NCBI RefSeq assembly: GCF_010015445.1
Contig: NC_053115.1
Span: forward strand, 14,880,524-14,944,523
Origin: Perca fluviatilis
Lineage: Eukaryota; Chordata; Actinopteri; Perciformes; Percidae
Length of the DNA: 64,000 nt
Direction: 5' to 3'
The notes under the pieces were generated by a model, which did no database searches, was not told where the DNA came from, and saw nothing but the letters and a program-made list of their open reading frames with translations. Below, piece by piece: positions 1 through 11,811 of this stretch. How positions within the stretch are numbered: position 1 is the first letter of the stretch; each line of letters opens with the position of its first letter. Position numbers and translations under genes: made by a program.

Positions 1-455
1 AAACCGATAAAAGAAGCTGTCTTGTACAATGCTTTATGACAGGAAATGTGTTCTAAATAAGATCTCAGAAAATCTCAGGGATGGAAATGTCAGTCTCTCA
101 GTCGATTGGCCCACTGCTTTGGTCCAGACTGAAATATCTCAACAAATATTGATTGATTCAATGCTTATTTATTTATTTTTAAGCTCTAAATCGCCACTTT
201 AACAACAGCTTTATTCAATTTAGATGGATGCCATAACCATTTGCTGGTCACATACAGCACAGTGTTTAGCTCTGTTACATTAATAATGTGCAGTATTAGT
301 ACAGATACACTAGAGGGCAGCTGAACAAAAACAGTACAGCTATGCAGTGCTGACATCTGTCAGGCTCTAGTTGAACATCAGGCTTTTCAGCAGATATCAG
401 CTGTTCACTTCATACATGTCCTGTAACGTCTTCATGTGTCTCTGGCTTCATTCAC

Positions 456-604
456 CTTGCAGCCCTCACAGGAGCTTACTCCATAGTGATAACCAGATGA
501 CTTGTCCTGGCACACAAAGCATGGCTTGTAGATGCGAGGAGGAGGAGGAGGAGAAGGAGAGCTGGGCACCATCTCCTCTGAGCTGGTGCTCTGGGTCTCC
601 ACCG
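456..604 (-). CDS. rarg: Duplicate copy of rarg first-zinc-finger exon
   Basis: This exon translates the same as 22882-23030, with the same acceptor (tttctgcag) and donor (gtgaatg), and its frame is intact: [10 protein letters not shown] to VSSCEGCK. It lies on the far side of the 500-N gap, downstream of the 3' end of rarg. If the window order is right it cannot be part of that transcript. It could belong to a second, tandem rarg copy continuing to the left of position 1, since position 1 falls three bases inside the intron from where the second-finger exon would lie. It could equally be a false duplicate created in assembly. Confidence 0.85.
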
Positions 605-967
605 CTGCAGAAAGAGAAAAAAGAAACTTTTTTTAATAATTTATGTCCTTTGAAATTTGATGAAAGCGCGCCAACTGATTAAGCGACGATTAATAGAATA
701 TCAACAAACAACCCCCAACCACATGCAGGCCACCCCTTGGAGCCAGAAGGCAAGCTCAAAGGCAGACATTTTTAAGAGAAAAGGGAGGGTGGGGGGGACT
801 GCTGATTGACAGGGACTTAAAAGAGACACAATTAGCTGATGGCCAGATGGCCATCCTGATAAAATGTTGATTGGCAGCTGAGATTTGATTGGCTTCTCCA
901 TTTACTGGTGAGTGGGGGAGCAGCATACCTCTGTTGACTTTTTGACTGACATCTGAATTTTTGCATC

Positions 968-973
<6 letters not shown>

Positions 974-1007
<34 letters not shown>
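974..1007. repeat. (GT)n microsatellite, copy 1
   Basis: Uninterrupted dinucleotide tract; counterpart at 23413-23449. Confidence 0.95.
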
Positions 1008-1012
<5 letters not shown>

Positions 1013-1931
1013 CACACATGCACAAGCTCACATTTTTATTTGAAAGGCTATCCAACCGGACCTGCCTATATACCTCCAGCCCCATGTGAACAAACAGAGG
1101 TGGGATGTTTATGAGACTCGGCTGTTCTTTCTCGCTGTCTCGCTAAAGAAAATGGCACACTGTATAACACCATTTGCTGGCCACAGGCAAAAGTCATTCA
1201 ACTGCTGCTAATGAAAACGTTCAAAACAAACAATGTAGAGCAGATGAAGAAACAAATACATCCAGCTGATTAAGACTGTGGTTCCTTACTCCTAACACAT
1301 AAAAAGAATGAAAACACGCCTGGTACACATTTGAAGGTGATGACTAAAGAACAACCAGATTCCTTCAAACATGCCTTTCAACTTTCACCTTCAGTCACCC
1401 CAACTTCACCTCCCTCTGCCCATTCCCACCCCCACTCCCTTGTTTCCTGGCCCTAAATTCCTCAGTGCAGGCTGGACAGGGTTTAATAGTTGCCCAGGCT
1501 CATAAGCGGCCCTATAAAGGTTGTGTCTGGGATGGGAAGGAGGCCCCCCGGCCAGGCTGACGGCCTCTTTATTGGGATCCAGTCACCTTGGGCAGCCATT
1601 CACATCAACAGCTCCATCCTTGGTTCCCTTCCTAGTAAAAATAAAGAATCTGGGGTCAAAAACCCCAAAGTCACAGCCCCTCCTGTCACCTTCAATGGAT
1701 AGCACAGGACTGAACCAAATGTGGCCCCCACCCCATCGCAGCAACCCTAACCTGAACCCACAGCCTGTCATTAACAAGAGTGGTAAGGTTTCAAAAAACA
1801 GAGAGGCAAAGGCACAAAGGAATAATCAACTAAAAACAGAGAGGGGAAAATGAAAAGAGAAAGAAAGTGGAAAGAAGGAGGTGAGCCCGAGGACAGAAAC
1901 TTCCCAGTGGCCGAGAGGTTAAATCAAATCC

Positions 1932-1951
1932 TGACCATTTAACTTTGACCT
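1932..1951 (-). promoter_or_regulatory. Candidate DR8 retinoic acid-response element (copy 1)
   Basis: Two direct half-sites on the minus strand, AGGTCA and TGGTCA, are separated by 8 bases. RAR/RXR is known to bind DR8 elements as well as DR2 and DR5. The location in the receptor's own intron is suggestive of autoregulation, but half-sites are common by chance. Confidence 0.3.
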
Positions 1952-2313
1952 TGACTGAAGAAGGCCATTGCTAACTACATGACCAGCAGCTTGCTTTAAA
2001 GTTCAAAAATGTGTTCAAATATGACTGTGTTCAATTAATCATGACTGACTTCATCCTGTTTCTGAGCAGTACTAACAGCTGTTGTCCTGCAGCGTTAATC
2101 ATATAAACTAAATGTTTCAAGAGAGTGAGAAATAAAACCTTATTTTTCACTGGATAATTATATATTTTAACTTTATTTTAACCTTATTTAGTTCAACTGG
2201 TTACACAGTGGTATGTAAGTGTATAAGTCTTTAATGAAGGTGTGTCTATTAATCACTGGGCAGAATGTTTCTCAAAAACACACCAACTGGGATCACTACA
2301 CATTCATTTTTTT

Positions 2314-2507
2314 TAAGATTATTTTTTTTCAGGCATTTAAGGCCTTTATTTCCACAGGACAGATGAAGACATGAAAGGGGAGAGAGAGGGGGAATGTCAT
2401 GCAGCAAAAGGACGCAGGTTGGAGTCAAACCCGCGGCCGCTGCATCAAGGAGTAAACCTCTATATATGTGCGCCTGCTCTACCAACTGAGCTATCCCGGC
2501 CACAGGC
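2314..2507 (-). mobile_element. tRNA-derived SINE (copy 1)
   Basis: On the minus strand the head has a Pol III A box (TAGCTCAGTTGGTAGAG, 2477-2493) and B box (GGGTTTGACTCC, 2421-2432), followed by a tRNA-unrelated body. Flanking 13-bp direct repeats cattcattttttt (2301-2313 and 2508-2520) are the target-site duplication. A functional tRNA is rejected: there is no cloverleaf 3' end. Confidence 0.88.
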
Positions 2508-2903
2508 CATTCATTTTTTTATGACACACATGCATTGATTTGAACATTTATGTTGTTTTAAAGTCCCAGAGTGGGCTAAAACAATGTAATGTATCCTATC
2601 TAAAATATTCTTAACACATTGTAATTAAAAACATTGATGTATTTCAGCAATGTGTCATTAAATAGTTCCTTCTATTTCGGCATTCAAATGAGAGCAAACA
2701 ACTGGCAGTTTGGCTGTGCACCCTGTGTTCAGCTGGCTGTAATGTTAAAACTAAACCCCTTTGTGATGCTTATGTCTTTATTTTGCTTTATACTATTTAT
2801 ACTTTATGCTACATGTATTTTTCCCAATTGTTATATTTCACAATTAGGGTTAACATTTGAGTTTTGATCTGAGATAAATGCGGTTTGAAACATTGTGTTA
2901 ATC

Positions 2904-3010
2904 AGAGCTGAAACAATTAACCAATTAGTTGTTAACCAAAAAATGTATCAACAATGACTTTAATGATTACTCGTTTTAACGACTGCTAGTCGGACTAAAT
3001 TAACAATATG
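2904..3010. mobile_element. Partial hAT MITE end (copy 1)
   Basis: Starts agagctgaaacaatta, matching the right terminus of the element at 31178-31557 read in reverse. The other end is missing. The counterpart in copy 2 is near 25355-25460. Confidence 0.5.
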
Positions 3011-3085
3011 AAGACAGCACCTTGGGCTTCAGGAAAGCGTGACAGACACTTTTCACTATTTTGAAGTCCAAATAGACCAAATTAG

Positions 3086-3439
3086 TAGGGGTGGGAATCA
3101 CCAGAGGCCTCACGATATGATATCATCACGATATTTATGTCACGATACGATATTATTGCATTTTTAAACATATTGCAATATTCTGCGATATATTGCAATT
3201 TATTACCTTTTTTTCAACTTCAAATTTTCCCCAATTTTTTAATTATGTCCACAAAAGGAAACTTTGTCAACATCTGTTTTGTCTAAAAAGATACATTTCT
3301 CTGTTTGTTCATCTCACTTGAATTTTATTTCTGCAAAACGGAATTGTCAAGCAGACAAACTGACCAACACATGTATAATGAAAGATCGATACTTGGCGTC
3401 TGTGTATCGATACAGTATAGATTTTTCCCCCCACGCCTA
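3086..3439. mobile_element. hAT-type MITE (copy 1)
   Basis: 354 bp with terminal inverted repeats TAGGGGTGGG and TAGGCGTGGG. Flanked by a perfect 8-bp target duplication caaattag (3078-3085, 3440-3447), the hAT hallmark. No coding capacity. Internal sequence is rich in cgata motifs. Confidence 0.85.
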
Positions 3440-5486
3440 CAAATTAGTATTAGAACTATTCAGTTTGGGGAGCCCAGGTGTGGGAGGTGGAGCTGAATGA
3501 GTGGCACTGTAACTTGATCACTATTTTCTGTTTATATAGTAACACTGACAATGTAAGAGTGGCCCTGAGAGAACAAGTGGAAAAATAGCTCCCTCTGAAA
3601 CGGAGAAGCTGCATCTGGCGCCAGGAGAGAGGTAGTGACTGACGCTGTCTGAGAGTGGTGAGAGCGGGTGAGGAGGGAAGTGACTCCCAGAAACATGACG
3701 CAGGGAGACAGGGTGAGAGACACTGTGCTGAAGGCGGTGAGAGTGAGGGAGAAGGGGGGGGGGGGCTTTACCTGGCGTGGAGAAAGAAGGAGAGGAGCCA
3801 AAAACTGTCAAGCTGCTGTCATCACACCCTGAACTGAGCTCAGCCACAGAGCCTTGGCCTGAAAAAAAAATACCTCTTTCTTCTTAACCTACAACTAACC
3901 CCTTAGCATGTCACAACATCAATCAGCACACCTCTATTGGACACAGAACAGAGAGATTACTCATATGAATCAGCCTCATCAGCTAGCTGGATAAAACTCC
4001 TTTGCAGAGCTTCACATGCAACCCAAACCATAAAAATAACCTGTCATTGGACGAATAGAGTGTTTTTCAGCGTACAATTCCTTAACAAGTACTTAACTGT
4101 ATTGTGTTTCTTGGTCTTTCCCACCTTCCTCCTCTCCACTGTTTGTTGCCAGATCAACACATCCCTGTTTAGACAACTGAAACCCCTCAGAAAGCAGACA
4201 ACTTCCTTATCAGCTCTGATGCCTAAAGGTCTTAAAGTACAGGAATGACAGTTTCAGGCCTGAGTAGTTTACTTGCGTTAGGAAAATACAAAAACGTAGA
4301 TAGAATTAGGAAACATTTTTTTTATAGTATACTGTTTGCGCAGTTAGTATACTAGAAACCAACATAGTTAATCATTTTATACTCTCAGAGATGGTATGTT
4401 ACTTGTGCCATCAGACGTCAGAACTGATCTATCATTCTGTATTAATGAGTGCATGAGAAGGAAAACGCAGTGACTGACACCACGTGTCATCCAGCTGCAG
4501 TTGTCTGAATTCTGAAGTACATAAACACATGAACAGAGTGAACATGTGGTTTGTTTTACACTGATATTGAAGGTGTTTTTTCATTCCTCTTGGAGTGGCT
4601 GTGTGGTCGACACAGTGTGGCATAGGGCCTGCAGCCTGGCTCAACCTGCCAACATCATGCATCTCATTGAACTAGACATTGGCCTGGGGGCTCCAAAGAG
4701 CCTCGTACCGCAAAGGAGTGGAGGATAATGCTAAAGGCATTATTACAAACCATTTTTCACTTGTTTAATTGTTGAGCCAAACCAGAAATTTGAGAAATAC
4801 CTTTGTGACTCAGATCATTGTAAAAACACAGTAAAATTCAAAGATCAGCAAAAGAGCAATTTTGACTCATATTTCTTCCACCCTGAGTCCTCAAGAGACG
4901 AATTTGGATGGAAAAATCAGTTTTTACATAACCTCTCGGCTCACAAAATGTTCAGCAGCATACTGTGGAATGTGTGTGCACATGTGAATATGTGTGTGTG
5001 GGCTGCTGCATGGGACCACAGGTCAGTTTGACTGTGTTTTCAGTGTGACTTTGAGTGCGACAACACTTACAGAAACAGTGTGAGGTCGATTTTAAACAGC
5101 AGAGTTAATGCAACTTGAAAATTAAATTCTGATTACGTGACATGGTAAACAGTGGGGGAGAGCCACAACCTCAAATATGCTGAGCTAGTAATTACCACAA
5201 CAGCAGGGAGGAGATTGGGGAGATCTGAGTGACATCCCTTTCATCAGCTGTTCTAAGTTCAATATCAGTGTTCCCTCCCCTGTCCCCCCCCAACCCCCTT
5301 TAGCTCAACCCTCACTAATAACCTTCTTCCCCCCTCTGTCCTCTCCTGCCTTCCTGCCCTGGCAGAAGGAGGAGTCCTTCCTGTCATAAGCAGCGCCTTT
5401 TGAAGGAAAGGCTGTGAAAACCAGGCTAATGTCCAGGAGATGGCTCCATAAAAACCACAGCACCAACAACTTAAAAAGGAGGCAGA

Positions 5487-5488
<2 letters not shown>

Positions 5489-5532
<44 letters not shown>
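5489..5532. repeat. (CA)n microsatellite, copy 1
   Basis: 44 bp; the counterpart at 27935-28068 is three times longer. Confidence 0.95.
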
Positions 5533-5535
<3 letters not shown>

Positions 5536-6551
5536 AACGGTGCACAAAGACACACACATTCGCACAAGCTCACTTACAAAAACAGACATCCTGGACAATG
5601 TCCTGAAACCTGCAGACTCAAACAGTTTCAGAGGTAGACATTTGGGCCTAAAGATTATAAAACAAATCTTCAGGAAGTCACAATTCACACTCACTTGAGC
5701 TTGACATTGTGTAATTCAAGGCGAGGTTTAGGACAAAACCTGGAAAACAACATTCATGTAATATTTAGTTTTTTTCATGGTGACAGAGTTAAGCTTTGTT
5801 TTTTGTGTGTGGGATGGGGGGGGGGGTTGCATTTACGGGACAGGTTGTTAAATCTGGGTTTGTCCCTCCCATTCATCATCATACATACAATACATCCTTT
5901 CTTTTTTATAACACCCAATAAACCCAGCTCTCTATTTTTTCCCTTATTTGATATTACAGAGTCTCCCACCTCCATACTTGGCACCCTGAATACGACACTG
6001 GGAGCCAACATGGTTTCTCAAACATATCTTCTGCTACAAATCAGGCAATGTGGATTTGAAATTGTTTAAAAGCATTTTGGTTGGACTAATAATTCAGAGT
6101 CATTAGGCCAAAGTGAAGACATGGCTGGAAGCTTTGACGCCACTATCAGAGACAAGTTGGAACACAACTCACTGATGACACCAATGAGCAGCCTGTGATT
6201 GTTCCTGTAGCATTTTTAAGAGTTCTGCAATTGCAATATATTACTATTCTAAACATTGTTATTATCATGGAAGGGTTTAGATCAGATCTACTCATCAACT
6301 ATCCATAACCTTCAGTATTTGTTGTGTGTGCATTCCCAAACGGATGAGTCTGAAGCGTTCAGAGTCAAAGGTAAATGCCTTATGTTGTAACACACAAACT
6401 GTAACCTGATTGCGGTGAATAACCAGATTAGAGTAATAATGTGATTAAGTTTGCATGATTCACAGTAACTAAATAATCTGACATGACTTGTTTCTTAATC
6501 TTGTTTATGACCAGAGAGAAGGATATGTGGCAAAAGTCTTATGCCACCAAA

Positions 6552-6553
6552 AA

Positions 6554-6609
<56 letters not shown>

Positions 6610-6612
6610 AAA
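6552..6612. repeat. (GAAA)n microsatellite, copy 1
   Basis: About 15 units; counterpart at 29084-29147. Confidence 0.95.
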
Positions 6613-7760
6613 TGAGACGGTATGTGTTTTCTTTGTGTTGATGAATTCACACAGCACCTACATGCAAATTACTTGCAGGGTAGCTTGTAACTTGAAACCT
6701 TTTTTTCTCGCCACCCACCTAGCCACTCCACTGTTTGTGTATTGGAAATCTGCTTTGCTTTGGCCTTTGTTCACTCTGTGACTTCTCTGGCACACTCTGA
6801 GTGTCAGAAACACCAAATTAAATCACTCTAATTTGTAAACACACATTCCAAATGTGTAATTTCAAATCTTGACAATTTATCTAAATCTGTTAATCTAGTG
6901 TTTTGAAGTAAAATAACCTGGTTAGGGTTGTTATCCGTGTTACCGCCCTTTTCTGTTTTTCAAGATGTGCCATTGTTATATTTACAGTCTTAAACTTAAA
7001 GTCTGTGTAAAAGCAATGTGTTTGACATTTTCAGAAACTGGTAACAACATTTAAAGGTTTAGTGTGAAACATGAAAGGTTACAGGTTTAGGATCCTTTGT
7101 TATTGTCTAGTCTTACAGCTAAAAGAATGTCGGCTTTCTTTGAGCATATCACACACTGACTGATTTTTATTTCATGACCCAGTGACACAGATTACCTCAT
7201 TTTGTTAGAGACTAGTGATACTATTGCATATCCAGCCAACATAATCATCAAAACCCCTTGTAGTCCAAGAAATAAAACATGTAGACAACCCCTAAAACTA
7301 TCATTCTTTATCGTATAAATCAGACAAATATCTTCGGTCTTTTTAGCTACTGTAACAGCATCCCCATTGTATCATAGTTAGCCGTTCTCCTCCTATGTGA
7401 TGATATGATGGTCTAGAAGCATTGTTAAACGAGCTTTGAAGAACCCATTTAAAGAGAATAGGGTGCCAGAGAAAAGGAGATTATCACTGAATGAAGTGGA
7501 GAGGCGTTTCCCCTCAAGGCCTAAAACACCCCAAAATACAAAGAGTTACTGAGGGGAGTTTAATCCCAAATCCAACTTCATCCCTCTACTCTTCTTTCAA
7601 CCCTCATCTCTTTTAACTGCCCATGCCTCACACTACCTAATCTCTTAATTGACCCTTTGTAATTGTAATTGAATCATTAAAAGATCTTGGTTACACAACA
7701 CAAGGCATGTAAACTGAGCCAAGTGTGAGCAAAGAATACACCCACATTATTGCTGGGAGG

Positions 7761-7762
<2 letters not shown>

Positions 7763-7801
<39 letters not shown>
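7763..7801. repeat. (CA)n at duplication breakpoint, copy 1
   Basis: 39 bp; similarity between the two duplicate copies ends in this tract. Confidence 0.95.
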
Positions 7802-7803
<2 letters not shown>

Positions 7804-8979
7804 GTTCTTAGACACACATACCCGTGTTGCCGTGGTCATAACATAGCTAATGTTACATGGGCCCGCTAATCTACTACTTCTAAAGGGATCAAGCAACTAT
7901 TAACATAGCTTAACCAAAAATTAGTTTTGATTCTGGGCCCAATTAAAATTACTAAAATTTGATTTCAAAAAAGACCATTTCTCACCAACTCTATGGGGAC
8001 ACATGGCAAATTTTTTTTAATATTTACAATATTTATACCCCCATTCCATTGAAATACTCCTCCTTCTATTATATACATTTTTTTTTTCAGCTATAAAGAC
8101 CTCATATTTACTTTTATCACTCGTTGTTGTATAGTACAGGTGAAATAATTAAAGTAGCCCACCAGGTGTGCTCCATGGTTTTGGTTTTTTATGTTTTGAT
8201 GCTCCTCTTGCCTGTCTTAAGTTTGTTTTGGCCATTTATTGTTTTTTAATTAACTGTTTACTGATTCTGCAAGGGTGGACAAGCTGGTTTAAAGAGAGTA
8301 GCTCTGCTCCAAAACAGACCTGTTATGCCCTATCCTCCACTCAAACACCAGACTACTGACATCACAATAAAACCGCTGATCATATTTATACCCTATATAC
8401 CCTCATTGATAAACATATAAAAGAATATACATGCTTTTTTATTTACTTTCAAAAAGCTTTAGCGTATATTTGACACAAGATTGTTCTACAAAGCTACTGA
8501 AAGTAATGTAAAGGGCATTTTAATGACTTTTTAATGAACGCAGGACTTTGTATGCTGTACAAAAATGTAAAAACAAAATGCCAATTAGAATTTGGCTAAA
8601 ACTCATTTGAGTTGTGTGTTTGAACCAAGTGCACTCCATACCAGCGAGGTGGGGGTCCGGTCCACTTACAAAACAAGAATTGAATCAATAAGATAACACA
8701 CTATTGACACCTTGCATGCAGAGTTCTGTAAGCTTCTCCTACATGTCAAGAGGAAAACTAAATATAATGCAAAGAGGCAGAATTAGGCCAGTTTATCAGA
8801 ACTTAAAACCAAAATAAGCAATTAAATGTTGGACACATCTAAACATAGTGACCCCTCTCATATTATCAAGTGCCAAGAGATGAAAAAATGGACACCCGCT
8901 TACCCAGCTGAGTTCACAAACCATTCCCACCAAAGCATCAGGAACATAACCAACAACTCAACTAGATTACCACATCTTA

Positions 8980-9027
8980 AAACAAAACTACATCATCTAT
9001 TTTCCAATAGATGATGTAGTTTTGTTT
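8980..9027. repeat. Perfect 22-bp hairpin with 4-base loop
   Basis: Arms 8980-9001 and 9006-9027 are exact reverse complements (aaacaaaactacatcatc and so on) around the loop ttcc. No transposon termini or gene are seen around it. Confidence 0.9.
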
Positions 9028-9658
9028 ACAACTACATGTTTTGTTGCTCTAAATCAACAGGACACCATAGCAGATTATTTGAGCATGGTTATGGATCGGC
9101 ACAGTACAGACTGAGTGCGCACAGCCTTGCCATTGAAAACAGGTGACAAAGGAAAACCTGGCTCCCTGTAGAGCAAAGGCTGTCCACTGATTGCACCCTT
9201 AGTGAGCCTAAAACAGAGCCAAACTTCCTCACTTAACATGTCAAATATATAAACATTTGAAAACTATATTTCCAAAGAATATATATAAGAACCAAAATGT
9301 TTTCTATAGCTCTCAGATTAAATTAAATTACCAGTCCTACTAGGACAGGACACTAAGAGCTGTGAGCAGGCAGCAGTCTGTGTTGCTTCCATAAACTGAG
9401 GGACAGTGAGTGACAGCAGTTGCCTGCACCTTGTACTTGTTTTGTTAATTTTTCTTCGTTTCCTGTCGGTATTGTTCCAACCAACCTTTGACTTGTAGTA
9501 CTTTATATATTAATGTTCATTCAGGAAATGCCACAGAAGCAATGGTGTTTACATTGCAGATTAACTTTATTATCACAACTCATCCATATACAAATTAATT
9601 TGTCCTGGCTCTTTGCTATGATCATTCCTTCTCCTTCACCTTATTCTCTTACTTCCTA

Positions 9659-10030
9659 CAAACCTGTCTGTCTCTGCTGACCTCGATTTCTCTCTACAAA
9701 CCTGTCTCTCTCCCTGTACGTGTTTCTCTCTCTTTACCTCTGTTTCTTATTTTAAAAAATGTTCAGGAACACTTTCTCTTTCTACTCACCCATCTATCTC
9801 TCCCTACATAGTCTCTCTCTCTAATATACATACCTGTCTCACTCTCTAATCTACATACCTGTCTCTCTCCTTTCTACATACCTGTCTCTCTCTACATACC
9901 TGTCTCTCTCTACCTACATACCTGTCTCTCTCATTTCCTACATACCTGTCTCTCTCTCCCTGCAAACCTGTCTCTCTCTACAAACCTTTCACTCTCTCTA
10001 CAACCTGTGTCTCTCTCTACCTCCATTTCT
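9659..10030. repeat. CT-rich minisatellite
   Basis: Degenerate tandem units of about 20-30 bp built on acatacctgtctctctc and caaacctgtctctctc. Confidence 0.8.
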
Positions 10031-10408
10031 CCAACCACCCATGACCGACTACCACAATGTTCTTTAGGATAAAAATGTAAATGACATCACTCAATGAAAT
10101 AATAGTCAGAGCATGTTGACATATTAAATTTGAAAACAAAAGAGCTTTAACAATCTTAATAAAATGTCTTTGCATGCTCAGATATGAGCTGAATTCAAGT
10201 AGCTGCTACCTAGTTGTGGGATTGTAGAAGTACTTAGATGGCCAAAAAGAATTATGTTCAGTGATTACAATTTAGATTTCCATTAGTTATTTTCTAGACG
10301 CTTTTAAAGTGTCACGCGGTTCTTCACATAGAACTTAACTGCCTGCCAGCTCCCTTTCCCTAAGCACCTCTGAGGATCCCTTGATAGATGCTTCACACTG
10401 GGCTTTAC

Positions 10409-10502
10409 CAGGAACCCTGCCAGAGTTGATGTTGTCCATGAGATTGCTCTCCACAGCCTGGACCTCCTCGGGTGCTCCACTTCTTTCGCCATTTTGATGA
10501 AC
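10409..10502 (-). other. Possible exon of unknown gene
   Basis: Minus strand has an acceptor (ttctttgtctaag) and donor CTG|gtaaag enclosing 94 nt open in a frame reading VHQNGERSGAPEEVQA then VESNLMDNINSGRVP. I do not recognise the protein. No partner exon is certain; a short open piece EMDQSSSDSTVILE after an acceptor-like site near 13790 is a weak candidate. It may be chance. Confidence 0.2.
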
Positions 10503-10617
10503 CTTAGACAAAGAAGTAAGGCCAATCAATATAAAATTGCTTGCAAAGTTTAAAGATTAAAAATCTAAAATGATGGGTGTCTGGACAGTAGTAACTAGGT
10601 GGTTTCTATTGTCGTGC

Positions 10618-10641
10618 TAATAATAATAATAATAATAATAA
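10618..10641. repeat. (TAA)n microsatellite
   Basis: Eight units. Confidence 0.9.
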
Positions 10642-11811
10642 GTCATTTAGACTGAAAAAAAACTGTAAAAGTGTGGTTGTTACAAGGGGACTAGATGGCA
10701 ACTAGATGGTTGCTAGATGTTACCTCATAACCACCTAGGGCTGCACAATAGAGACACAGCACATCGTGTCATACTCCCACCAGAGAGGAAAACATCTTTC
10801 TGCTCTCCATCGACTTGTATTGGATGAAGGTGCCTCATCTTCAATTTTGTCTGCTGGCAAACCGAAACATTCCTAAAAGCTGCCGTGTGGTGATATTTAC
10901 TACCAACAATATATAGAACCCAGAACCTAAGTTTTCATAAGTTGTGGAACCGAAAAACTGAGCTTTTATGATGACTAAAGTGGATATAGAGCTCGGAGGA
11001 ACAGCGCAGAGAATGGTTAGACTGTGGGATTCTGACACTAAGCTAACAATATGCCCAATGTTACGTTTGCAGCAAGCATTTTATTAACAAGTCAAATATC
11101 CAAATGTCAGTTTTAGACTATCTACAGTCTGTAAGGTAAGCTAACACAGGTAATGTTGGACATAACTTTAGTTTAGTGTCAGGATTCCAGTCTTCCCATT
11201 CTTCCTGCTGATTACTCATGTTTCTGTTGTTTGCTAGCAGAAGGAATAAAGAGGAGAAAACCTTGACACAATACAAGTAAACGGAGGGCAGAGTGCTGTT
11301 CCCCCGCGTGCCAGGGACTTAAATACGCTCCGTCTCTATATGGAGAGAAAAAAAATAAAAGCTTTTCTTTTTGTCACAATATACATTTTTACTTAAAAAA
11401 GTTAAAATTCATGATGATGTAATATTTTGTTGGGGTCTTTTTTCCTATATCTGAAAAACATGATTTGTAGGCCAGGGCATCTCTGTTTCTTCAATCTACA
11501 TATTGCACTTGGCCATATTGTGATTTTGATAATATTTTTGATTAATTTTTTTCAGCCCCATAAGTCCCTAACAACTACTTAGCAAAAACCAAGCAATGCT
11601 CTACCTGGTTGGTATTGCACTTCCTTTTTTAGCCTTGATCTGGCTGCAAGTAAGTACCGGTTTCATTTACTTACTGACAAAATCAGCTTTATATCACATA
11701 GGACTACTTAAATAACATGAGACATGTACATAGCTGACCAGATCCCTTTTAGTTAAGCTCACATGCAAATTCACAATTACCTTTATGTCTTTGTAAATCA
11801 TTGTCCAAAAC

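Larger units (their letters stand above)
1..7762. repeat. Segmental duplicate, copy 1 of 22428-30294
   Basis: Base-for-base match to 22428-30294 in the same orientation, including the exon at 456-604, a SINE, a hAT MITE and microsatellites. Differences are mostly one- or two-base indels, a few substitutions and microsatellite length. Similarity stops inside the (CA)n at 7763-7801. Apart from the exon and elements listed separately, the rest is rarg intron sequence with no other gene seen. Confidence 0.97.
7802..11811. other. Non-coding stretch between duplicate and foldback
   Basis: No recognisable gene. Holds the hairpin at 8980-9027, the CT-rich minisatellite, a (TAA)n at 10618-10641 and the weak exon candidate at 10409-10502. 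It does not resemble 30414 onward, although both follow the same duplicated sequence. Confidence 0.6.

Noticed and set aside
371..682. Plus-strand open frame of about 100 codons with a Glu run
   Set aside because: It is the antisense of the rarg first-zinc-finger exon (456-604); the same happens at 22797-23111.
2412..2507. A tRNA gene on the minus strand
   Set aside because: A and B boxes are present, but the 3' half is not a tRNA and the unit has a retroposon body and 13-bp target duplication; it is a SINE.
9659..10030. CRISPR-like array of short repeats
   Set aside because: Units are degenerate, adjacent and lack spacers; it is a CT-rich minisatellite in a vertebrate genome.
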